Assembly: GCA_023382435.1 (NCBI GenBank)
Contig: JAHDVS010000028.1
Coordinates: forward strand, 1-36,402
DNA: 36,402 bases
Origin: Thermoleophilia bacterium
GTDB lineage: Bacteria > Actinomycetota > Thermoleophilia > Gaiellales > Gaiellaceae
Reading direction: 5' to 3'
Part shown: positions 21,263 to 27,482 of the stretch, piece after piece
Layout: each line of letters starts with the position of its first letter
Position numbering within the stretch: position 1 is the stretch's first letter
Made by a program: the position numbers and the translations under genes
Notes under the pieces: model-generated
The model's input: only the letters and a program-made list of their open reading frames with translations
Told to the model about the DNA's origin: nothing
Databases searched by the model: none

Positions 21263-22741
21263 GTGAACATTCAGCTGCAGGTGCTCGGGAGCGCGCTGCG
21301 GGCGGTGGCCGAGGAGATGGGAGCGGTGCTGATCCGCTCGGCGTTCTCGTCGAACATCAAGGAGCGGCGGGACTGCTCGACGGCGCTCTTCGACGCCCGC
21401 GGGCGGATGATCGCGCAGGCCGAGCACATCCCCGTGCACCTCGGCGCGATGCCGGAGGCGGTCGCGGCGGTGGCGGCGTTCGAGCCGGCGCCCGGCGAGA
21501 TCTACGTCGTCAACGATCCGTTCACCGGCGGCACGCACCTGCCCGACATCACGCTCGTGTCGCGGACGGAGGCCGGCTTCGCGGTCTCGCGCGCCCACCA
21601 CGCGGACGTCGGCGGGATGGAGCCGGCGAGCCTGCCGGCGGCGTCGCGCGAGCTGTACCAGGAGGGCATTGTGATCCCGCCGGTCAGGCTCGACGAGCAC
21701 GTGCTGCGGCTCCTCGTCGCGAACATGCGCAACCCGGAGGAGCGCCGCGGCGACCTGCGGGCGCAGGTGGCGGCCCAGTTGCTCGCGGAGCGGCGCGTCG
21801 CGGAGCTGTGCGCCCAGCACGGCCGCGAGCGGGTCGAGGCCGCGATGGACGAGCTGTACGCGTACTCGGAGCGGCTCGTGCGGGCCGGGATCGCCCGGCT
21901 CCCCGACGGGCGCTACGAGGCCGCGGACGTGCTCGAGCCGCACGACCCGTCCCAGCGGCTCGAACTCCGGGTCGTAGTCACGGTCTCGGGCGACGAGCTC
22001 GAGCTCGACTTCGCCGGGACGTCGCCCCAGCACGACGGCAACTTGAACTGCCCGCTCGCCGTGACCCGCTCGGCCTGCTTCTACGTCGTGCGCTGCCTGA
22101 CCGAGCCCGACCTGCCGGCGTCGGGCGGGGCGTACGCGCCGGTCTCGGTTCGGGCTCCGGAGGGGTCGCTCGTGAACGCCCGGCCGCCGGCGGCCGTGGT
22201 GGCCGGCAACACGGAGACGTCGAGCCGGATCACCGACGTGCTGTTCTCGGCGTTCGCGGGCGCGCTCGAGGTCCCGGCGCAGGGGCAGGGGACGATGAAC
22301 AACGTCACGTTCGGCAGCGGCCGCTTCACGTACTACGAGACGATCGGCGGCGGTCAGGGCGCCTGCCCCGACGCCGACGGACCGTCCGCGGTGCACGTCG
22401 CGATGTCGAACGCGCTGAACACCCCGGTCGAGGCGCTCGAGCTCGCCTACCCGCTGCGGGTGGAGCGCTATTCGCTGCGGCCCGGCTCGGGGGGAGCGGG
22501 GCGCCACCGCGGCGGCGACGGCGTCGTCCGGGAGCTGCGCGTGCTCGAGGCCTGCCGCCTGTCCGTGCTCAGCGAGCGGCGGCTGCACGCGCCCGCCGGC
22601 GCCCGCGGCGGCGAGCCGGGGGAGCGCGGGCGCTCTCTCCTGAACGGGGAGGAGCTGCCGTCGAAGGTGACGCGCGCGCTCGAGCCGGGCGATCTCGTCC
22701 GGATCGAGACGCCCGGCGGCGGCGGCTTCGGCGCTCCCTGA
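21263..22741 (+). CDS. hydantoinase/5-oxoprolinase B-type subunit (HyuB family)
   Basis: A 492-residue HyuB subunit, a little shorter than the usual 520-600. Diagnostic stretches are MGAVLIRSAFSSNIKERRDCS with TALFD, the metal/active-site region NDPFTGGTHLPDITLV, RAHHADVGGMEP, GTSPQHDGNLNCP, GTMNNVTFG, YYETIGGGQGA and the C-terminal GGDGVVRELRV. It should form the catalytic complex with the A subunit encoded immediately upstream. GTG at 21263 is preferred because homologues begin one or two residues before the first helix; longer in-frame readings run back through the A-subunit gene and are shadows. The gene ends four bases before the converging alkyltransferase gene, with a hairpin covering both stops. 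Confidence 0.9.
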   Translation: MNIQLQVLGSALRAVAEEMGAVLIRSAFSSNIKERRDCSTALFDARGRMIAQAEHIPVHLGAMPEAVAAVAAFEPAPGEIYVVNDPFTGGTHLPDITLVSRTEAGFAVSRAHHADVGGMEPASLPAASRELYQEGIVIPPVRLDEHVLRLLVANMRNPEERRGDLRAQVAAQLLAERRVAELCAQHGRERVEAAMDELYAYSERLVRAGIARLPDGRYEAADVLEPHDPSQRLELRVVVTVSGDELELDFAGTSPQHDGNLNCPLAVTRSACFYVVRCLTEPDLPASGGAYAPVSVRAPEGSLVNARPPAAVVAGNTETSSRITDVLFSAFAGALEVPAQGQGTMNNVTFGSGRFTYYETIGGGQGACPDADGPSAVHVAMSNALNTPVEALELAYPLRVERYSLRPGSGGAGRHRGGDGVVRELRVLEACRLSVLSERRLHAPAGARGGEPGERGRSLLNGEELPSKVTRALEPGDLVRIETPGGGGFGAP

Positions 22742-22761
22742 GCGGTTACGCGAGACCGCTC
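22740..22761. terminator. hairpin over the converging hyuB and alkyltransferase stops
   Basis: GAGCGGT (22740-22746) and ACCGCTC (22755-22761) pair perfectly around an 8-base loop. The left arm contains the hyuB stop and touches the alkyltransferase stop. No T-tract is present, as at the other convergent junctions here. Confidence 0.4.
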
Positions 22762-23306
22762 TCGAGCGCGAGCAGCCGGGCCTTCAGCTCGAGGCCCCCG
22801 GCGTAGCCGACGAGCCGCCCGGTCGAGCCGACGACGCGGTGGCACGGCAACACGATCGGGACCGGGTTGCGGTTGAGCGCGCCGCCGACGGCGCGCGCCG
22901 CGCGCGGCCTGCCCACGCGTGCCGCCAGGCCGCCGTACGTCTCGGTCGCGCCGTAGGGGACGTTGGCGAGCTCGGTGAGGACGAGCCGCTGAAACGCGGG
23001 CAGCGGGCCGAGGTCGACGGGGAGGTCGAAGGCGTCCCGGCGGCCGGCGAAGTACTCGTCGAGCTCCCGCCGGGCGGGCTCGACGGGGCGGGCGGCCTGG
23101 AGGATGCGGGCGCCGAACGCGCGGGCCAGCGGCACGAGCTGCTGCTCCGGGTCGGGATCGAACGAGACCAGGCAGACGCCGGCGGGCGTCACGGCGACGA
23201 GCAGGGCGCCGATCGGCGCCTCGACGACGTCGTAGGCGACGTCGAGGAGACCCTCGGTGGCGGCCCGCTCGCGCAGGCGACGGTCGACCTCGGCGGGGAC
23301 GGTCAC
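22746..23306 (-). CDS. methylated-DNA--protein-cysteine methyltransferase (O6-alkylguanine-DNA alkyltransferase)
   Basis: A 186-residue Ogt-type suicide repair protein that moves alkyl groups from O6-alkylguanine onto its own cysteine. The acceptor is C145 in VLPCHRVVG; the arginine finger is in RAARAVGGALNRNP (about 126-139), with VPYGATETYGGLA before it and GYAGGLELKARLLALE after. The N-terminal domain (1-85) is a standard ribonuclease-H-like fold without the extra Cys-rich Ada domain. GTG at 23306 overlaps the sigma factor's TGA by four bases, so translation is coupled; GGAG lies nine bases upstream. Being second in an operon with an ECF sigma factor suggests the sigma factor governs an alkylation or DNA-damage response, which is inference. 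Confidence 0.92.
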   Translation of the reverse strand: MTVPAEVDRRLRERAATEGLLDVAYDVVEAPIGALLVAVTPAGVCLVSFDPDPEQQLVPLARAFGARILQAARPVEPARRELDEYFAGRRDAFDLPVDLGPLPAFQRLVLTELANVPYGATETYGGLAARVGRPRAARAVGGALNRNPVPIVLPCHRVVGSTGRLVGYAGGLELKARLLALESGLA

Positions 23307-23776
23307 GGGCGCACGCTCCTCTCTCGCAGGCGCCGGACACCGGAGGAGGCGGCCTGACGGGCGGCAGCCTCGGTCGATCCGAGCGCGGTGGCGATATCGG
23401 CGTAGGAGAGGTCGTACCCGTAGCGCAGGACGACGGCGGCGCGCTCGGTCGGCGGCAGCCCGCCCGTCAAGTGCTCGAGCTCCGCGTGCGGCGGGCGGCC
23501 GGCGAGCACGGGAAGCTCCGGGGGCTGCGCGACCGGCCGCGGCGCCGGCCGGCGCTTCCCGTCGAGCGCGACCCGGGTCGCGATCGTGTACAGCCACGCC
23601 CGCAGGTGCTCCCCGGAGCGCAGGCGCGGGTAGGCGCGCAGGGCGCGCAGGAACGTGTCCTGGAACGCGTCGTCCACCTCGCCGGCGCCGGCGAGGCGGC
23701 GCAGGTAGCGATAGACACCGTCGCGGTGTGTCTCGTACAGCGTCTCGAACGGCGGCACGGGCACGACCTCCATCAT
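23303..23776 (-). CDS. ECF-type RNA polymerase sigma factor
   Basis: A 157-residue sigma-70 family protein with only regions 2 and 4. Region 2 (about 8-75): FETLYETHRDGVYRYLRRLA, DDAFQDTFLRALRAYPRL, LRAWLYTIATRVALDGKRR. A short Pro-rich linker leads to region 4 (about 100-152): LTGGLPPTERAAVVLRYGYD, LSYADIATALGSTEAAARQA, VRRLRER. All elements needed for -10 and -35 recognition appear present. Start is ATG at 23776 (or 23773); no clear Shine-Dalgarno. No anti-sigma gene is next to it; the only partner is the alkyltransferase gene it overlaps. It is divergent from the dcw cluster across 117 bases containing a near-perfect palindrome. The ECF subgroup is not determined. Confidence 0.9.
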   Translation of the reverse strand: MMEVVPVPPFETLYETHRDGVYRYLRRLAGAGEVDDAFQDTFLRALRAYPRLRSGEHLRAWLYTIATRVALDGKRRPAPRPVAQPPELPVLAGRPPHAELEHLTGGLPPTERAAVVLRYGYDLSYADIATALGSTEAAARQAASSGVRRLRERSVRP

Positions 23777-23813
23777 GAGCTGAAACGCCGGGGCGCGCCC
23801 CCGTGTGAGATCC

Positions 23814-23837
23814 GACAACGCCCGGGCGGGGGTTGTC
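23814..23837. promoter_or_regulatory. 24-bp near-perfect palindrome in the sigma/dcw divergent region
   Basis: GACAAC (23814-23819) and GTTGTC (23832-23837) are exact complements, and CCCG (21-24) pairs with CGGG (27-30) inside; only positions 23820/23831 mismatch. It overlaps the -35 TTGTCA of the dcw promoter on the plus strand and a TTGACA on the minus strand (23839-23834) facing the sigma gene. A dimeric repressor here could control both directions. Confidence 0.5.
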
Positions 23838-23861
23838 AAGTGGGGGAAAGTGGGGTAAAGT
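23833..23861 (+). promoter_or_regulatory. sigma70-type promoter of the dcw cluster
   Basis: TTGTCA (23833-23838) and TAAAGT (23856-23861) are separated by exactly 17 bases, close to consensus in both boxes. A transcript from about 23868 would have a leader near 26 bases with GAGGCAGGG upstream of the mraZ ATG. Confidence 0.7.
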
Positions 23862-23877
23862 GGGGCGCAGTGGATGA
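23838..23877 (+). promoter_or_regulatory. mraZ operator: four tandem 10-bp MraZ-type operator repeats
   Basis: AAGTGGGGGA, AAGTGGGGTA, AAGTGGGGCG and a degenerate CAGTGGATGA follow one another at an exact 10-bp period (23838, 23848, 23858, 23868). MraZ in several bacteria binds TGGGN direct repeats spaced by five bases ahead of its own operon; these match. The repeats cover the spacer, -10 and transcript start, which suits autorepression. Confidence 0.75.
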
Positions 23878-23893
23878 GGCAGGGCGCTGAATC

Positions 23894-24328
23894 ATGTTTC
23901 TCGGCGAGTACGAGCACACCCTCGACGACAAGAGCCGGCTGACGCTTCCGGCGAAGTTCCGGGATGCGTTCGCGGGCGGCTGCGTGGTCACGAGGGGCAT
24001 GGACGGCTGCCTCGTCGTCTACACACGTGAGGCGTGGGAGCGCTTCGTGTCGGTTCGGCTCGAGGGCCTCGACCCCTTTTCCCGGGAGGCGCGCCAGATG
24101 GCCCGCTTCCTGTTCTCGGGAGCGACGGAGGCCGAGCCGGACCGCCAGGGCAGGGTGATGATCCCGCCCGTGCTCGTCAGCCGCGCGAAGCTCGACCGCG
24201 AGGTCGTGGTCGCCGGCGTCCGCGATCACGTCGAGATCTGGGATCGCGCCACCTGGCGCGCACACCTCGAGGACGTGGAAGGGAGTGCTGAGCTTGTTGC
24301 CGAACGCCTTGCCGCACAGGGCGACTGA
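23894..24328 (+). CDS. mraZ: transcriptional regulator MraZ
   Basis: A 144-residue MraZ of standard length with two AbrB-like swapped-hairpin repeats. Repeat one opens MFLGEYEHTLDDKSRLTLPA with the DxxR-type signature; repeat two has GATEAEPDRQGRVMIPP with the second D-x-x-G-R. MraZ forms ring-shaped oligomers that bind tandem TGGG repeats and control the dcw cluster; in some species it counteracts the neighbouring methyltransferase RsmH. Matching operator repeats lie immediately upstream. ATG at 23894 is the first start after the promoter and gives the canonical N-terminus. The 3' end overlaps rsmH by 44 bases. Confidence 0.97.
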   Translation: MFLGEYEHTLDDKSRLTLPAKFRDAFAGGCVVTRGMDGCLVVYTREAWERFVSVRLEGLDPFSREARQMARFLFSGATEAEPDRQGRVMIPPVLVSRAKLDREVVVAGVRDHVEIWDRATWRAHLEDVEGSAELVAERLAAQGD

Positions 24329-25262
24329 CCACGTTCCCGTGCTGGCCGAGGAGGTGCTCGACCTCCTCGCGCCGAGGCCGGGGGAGACCCTCGTCGACGC
24401 CACGTTCGGCGCCGGAGGGCACGCCGCCCTACTCGCAGCCGCCCTGCGCGGCCGCGGCCGCGTGATCGCGATCGACCGCGACCCGGACGCCCGCGCCTAC
24501 TTCGAGCGTTTCGCCAAGAGGGCCGGCGTCCCCTGCCGGTTCCTGCGCGGGAGCTTCGACACGGTGCTCGCCCAGCTCGCCGGAAACGGCGTGATGGCGG
24601 ACGCGATCCTGCTCGATCTCGGCGTCTCGAGCATGCAGCTCGACCGCCCCGAGCGGGGATTCTCGTACGCGGCCGACGCGCCGCTCGACATGCGCATGGA
24701 TCCCTCCGAGCCCGAGTCGGCCCTCGAGCTCGTCAACGAGGCGGGCGAGCGCGAGCTCGCAACCACGTTCCGGCGCTTCGGCGAGGAGCGGTTCGCCCGC
24801 CAGATCGCGCGGGAGATCGTGCGGCGCAGGCGCGAGCGGCCGATCGAGCGCACCGGGGAGCTCGTCGACGCGATCCGCGCGGCCGTTCCGGCCCCGAGGC
24901 GCTTCGGCGACGGTCACCCGGCGAAACGGGTGTTCCAGGCGCTGAGGATCGCCGTCAACGACGAGCTCGGCGCGCTCGAGCGGGGACTGCCGGCCGCGCT
25001 CTCGATGCTGCGTCCGGGCGGTCGCCTGTGCGTGATCAGCTTCCAGTCGCTGGAGGACCGGATTGTCAAGCGCTTCCTGGCGGCGGAGGCGCGCGGCTGC
25101 ATCTGCCCGCCGGACCTGCCCGTCTGCGCCTGCGGGAAGGAGCCGACGCTTCGGCTCCTGACGAAGAAAGCCGTGCGGCCCTCGCCACGTGAGCTCGCCG
25201 AGAACCCCCGCTCGGCGTCGGCGCGGCTGCGTGGCGCGATCAGGACCGACGCGGCCGGCTGA
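24285..25262 (+). CDS. rsmH: 16S rRNA (cytosine-1402-N4) methyltransferase
   Basis: A 325-residue MraW/RsmH. It uses SAM to methylate N4 of C1402 in 16S rRNA, tuning decoding at the P site. Seen in order: HVPVLAEEVLDLLAPRPGE, the SAM loop VDATFGAGGHAALL, AIDRDPDA, AILLDLGVSSMQLDRPERGF, MRMDPSE, AKRVFQALRIAVNDEL, GGRLCVISFQSLEDRIVKRF and the C-terminal RSASARLRGA. The start is uncertain: GTG at 24285 lies inside the mraZ coding region, and TTG at 24294 has better spacing to GGAAGGGA. The overlap with mraZ indicates translational coupling. The TGA overlaps the ftsL ATG. Confidence 0.96.
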   Translation: MLSLLPNALPHRATDHVPVLAEEVLDLLAPRPGETLVDATFGAGGHAALLAAALRGRGRVIAIDRDPDARAYFERFAKRAGVPCRFLRGSFDTVLAQLAGNGVMADAILLDLGVSSMQLDRPERGFSYAADAPLDMRMDPSEPESALELVNEAGERELATTFRRFGEERFARQIAREIVRRRRERPIERTGELVDAIRAAVPAPRRFGDGHPAKRVFQALRIAVNDELGALERGLPAALSMLRPGGRLCVISFQSLEDRIVKRFLAAEARGCICPPDLPVCACGKEPTLRLLTKKAVRPSPRELAENPRSASARLRGAIRTDAAG

Positions 25263-25651
25263 TGGCCGTCGCCGCGCCACGGGCCCGGCCCGCGCCGAAG
25301 CCTGTCGCCGCTCCCCGTGTCGCGCGCCCGGCCGCGACCTCGCGGTCGCGCCCCGTCGCGAGGCGTGCGGCCACCTCCCCGGCGCTGGCGCGCTGGACGC
25401 TGTGGATCGCGATCGTCGCCGTCCTGCTCGCCGGCATCGTGGCGCTGAACGTCGCGGCGCTCGAGCTTCGGGTCGAGCGCGGCAAGGTGCAGTCGCAGAA
25501 CGCGGATCTGCGCGCGGGCATCGAGCGGCTCGAGGCGCAGCTCTCCGGTGCCGCGGCCGTGTCGCCGGTCGAGGCGGCGGCCCGCGGGCGGCTCGGCCTG
25601 ACCGAGCCCGCGGAGACGGTCTACCTGGGGCTCGAGCGCGCGGGGCGGTGA
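25262..25651 (+). CDS. ftsL: FtsL/DivIC-type cell division protein
   Basis: A 129-residue bitopic membrane protein. A basic Ala/Pro/Arg-rich cytoplasmic part (1-43) is followed by one transmembrane helix (about 45-66, WTLWIAIVAVLLAGIVALNVA) and a short periplasmic coiled coil (about 67-98, ELRVERGKVQSQNADLRAGI, then ERLEAQL). It ends with AAARGRLGLTEPAETVYLGL, a C-terminal motif shared with FtsL/DivIC proteins. Sequence conservation in this family is low, so the name rests on topology plus its position between rsmH and ftsI. FtsL with FtsB and FtsQ activates the FtsW-FtsI septal synthase. ATG overlaps the rsmH stop (ATGA). Confidence 0.85.
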   Translation: MAVAAPRARPAPKPVAAPRVARPAATSRSRPVARRAATSPALARWTLWIAIVAVLLAGIVALNVAALELRVERGKVQSQNADLRAGIERLEAQLSGAAAVSPVEAAARGRLGLTEPAETVYLGLERAGR

Positions 25652-25655
25652 GCTC

Positions 25656-27347
25656 GTGAGCGCGCGCCTCTCGAACCGGCGCATCCGCCTCCTCGTCGCC
25701 GTGTTCGGGCTGCTGTTCGCTGCCACGCTCGCGCGCGCGGCCTGGCTGCAGGCGGTGCGTGCACCGGGTCTCGATCGGATCGCCGCGAGCCAGCAGCGGG
25801 AGACCGTGACGGTGCCGGCGCGCCGTGGCACGATCTACGACCGCCAGGGGGTCGAGCTGGCCGTGGGCGAGGACGCGACGACCGTCTACGCGAATCCGCG
25901 TCAGGTGCGCGACCCGCGTGGGGTATCGGCGGTGGTCGCGCGCGATCTCGGGCTCGACCCCGACGTGGTGTACGGGGCGCTCTCCGACCGTTCCCGCGGG
26001 TTCGTGTACGTCGCCCGGAAGGTCGATCCGAAGGCGGCAAAGCGGCTCGCCGCACGCGGGATCGGCGGGCTCGGCTTCCTCCCGGAGGAGCGACGCGTCT
26101 ACCCGCAGGGGCGGATCGCGGCGGCCGTGCTCGGCTACGTCGGCACCGACAACGAGGGGCTCGCCGGGATCGAGCTCGAGTACGAGGAGCAGCTTGCCGG
26201 GCGCCCCGGCGAGGAGACGGTGGTGCGCGACCCGTTCGGGCGCCTGCTCGACGTGGCCGCTGCCAGCCCGGCGAGGCAGGGGCGTGATCTGACGCTGACG
26301 ATCGATCATCGGTTGCAGGCACACGTCGAGGACGTGTTGCGCCGTACCCGCGCCGCCTGGTCGGCGAAGGCGGCGACCGCGATCGTGCTCGACATCCGGA
26401 CGGGCGCGGCGCTCGCGATGGCCGTCGCTCCGGGGTTCAACGCGAACCGCTTCCCCGATCTGCCCTCCGGGCGGGTGCGCAACCGCGCGATCACCGACGT
26501 GTTCGAGCCGGGCTCGACGTTCAAGGTCGTGACCGTCGCGGCCGTGCTCGACGACCGGATCGTGCAGCCGGGCAGCTCCTTCTCGCTGGCCCCTGAGATC
26601 CAGGTCGCCGACCGGGTGATCCACGAGCTCGAGGACCGGGAGACGGAACGCCTGACCGTGTCCGAGATCCTGGTTCGGTCCTCGAATATCGGCGCGATCA
26701 CGCTGGCGCTGGCGCTCGGGGAGGACAGGCTCGCCTGGTGGATCGAGCGCTTCGGGCTCGGGCAGCCCACCGGGATCGACTTCCCGGGCGAGGCGAGCGG
26801 GATCGTGCTGCCGCGAGAGCGCTGGACCGGGGCGACGATCGGGAACGTCCCGCTCGGTCAGGGCATTGCCGTCACCCCGATCCAGCTCGCAAGCATCTAC
26901 GCGGCGATCGCGAACGGCGGCACCTGGGTCGAGCCGCATCTCGTCGAGCGGGTCGAGGGAGGCACCCGCTTCGAGCCGGAGAAGCGCCAGCTCGTCGTCC
27001 GCCGCACCGCCCGGCAGCTCACGCGGATGATGGCCGGCGTCGTCTCCGAGGGCACGGGCACGCAGGCGCAGGTGCCCGGATACACGGTTGCCGGCAAGAC
27101 CGGCACCGCCGCCAAGCCGGACGCGAGCGGCGGCTATTCCGACTCCCGCTACGTCGCGTCGTTCGTCGGTTTCGCCCCGGCCAGCGCCCCGCGGATCGCG
27201 ATCCTCGTCCTCGTCGACGAGCCGAAGAGCGGGATCCTCGGCGGCACCGTCGCGGCGCCCGCGTTCGCGGAGATCGCCGGCTTCGCGCTGCGCTACCTCG
27301 ACGTGCCCCCCGACGCGCTCCTGGCCGACGACGCTGCGGGCGGCTGA
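25656..27347 (+). CDS. ftsI: class B penicillin-binding protein, septal transpeptidase FtsI
   Basis: A 563-residue class B PBP. One membrane anchor (about 10-30), a pedestal domain with RRGTIYDRQGVELAV and YPQGRIAAAVLGYVG, then the transpeptidase domain with the nucleophile S287 in STFK, SSN at 342-344 and KTGT from K481. All three active-site motifs are intact. No C-terminal PASTA domain, unlike some actinobacterial and firmicute PBPs. It cross-links peptidoglycan at the division septum with FtsW, encoded further along. Start GTG 25656 is four bases after ftsL. A 135-base gap follows before murE. Confidence 0.95.
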   Translation: MSARLSNRRIRLLVAVFGLLFAATLARAAWLQAVRAPGLDRIAASQQRETVTVPARRGTIYDRQGVELAVGEDATTVYANPRQVRDPRGVSAVVARDLGLDPDVVYGALSDRSRGFVYVARKVDPKAAKRLAARGIGGLGFLPEERRVYPQGRIAAAVLGYVGTDNEGLAGIELEYEEQLAGRPGEETVVRDPFGRLLDVAAASPARQGRDLTLTIDHRLQAHVEDVLRRTRAAWSAKAATAIVLDIRTGAALAMAVAPGFNANRFPDLPSGRVRNRAITDVFEPGSTFKVVTVAAVLDDRIVQPGSSFSLAPEIQVADRVIHELEDRETERLTVSEILVRSSNIGAITLALALGEDRLAWWIERFGLGQPTGIDFPGEASGIVLPRERWTGATIGNVPLGQGIAVTPIQLASIYAAIANGGTWVEPHLVERVEGGTRFEPEKRQLVVRRTARQLTRMMAGVVSEGTGTQAQVPGYTVAGKTGTAAKPDASGGYSDSRYVASFVGFAPASAPRIAILVLVDEPKSGILGGTVAAPAFAEIAGFALRYLDVPPDALLADDAAGG

Positions 27348-27375
27348 GCCGGGGCACCCCTAACCCACCACCCGC

Positions 27376-27393
27376 TTCCAGCATATCCGGGAA
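27376..27393. repeat. imperfect 18-bp palindrome in the ftsI-murE gap
   Basis: TTCCAGCATATCCGGGAA has matching ends TTCC/GGAA and a self-complementary centre, with two mismatched pairs. The gap 27348-27482 is AT-richer than its surroundings and also holds a run of six T at 27443-27448. It may contain an internal promoter or regulatory site for the mur genes; I cannot identify -35/-10 boxes with confidence. Confidence 0.3.
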
Positions 27394-27482
27394 ATGCGCG
27401 CGCGTGTGTGTCGGAAAGTGGCGAAACCCGAGGAAATGAGCGTTTTTTGCGGCGGCTCGGCGCCCGGATCCGGGAGGGTGCG

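Noticed and set aside
24429-26939. Antisense open frame of 836 codons over rsmH-ftsL-ftsI
   Set aside because: Overlaps three certain genes completely and shows only biased residue composition.
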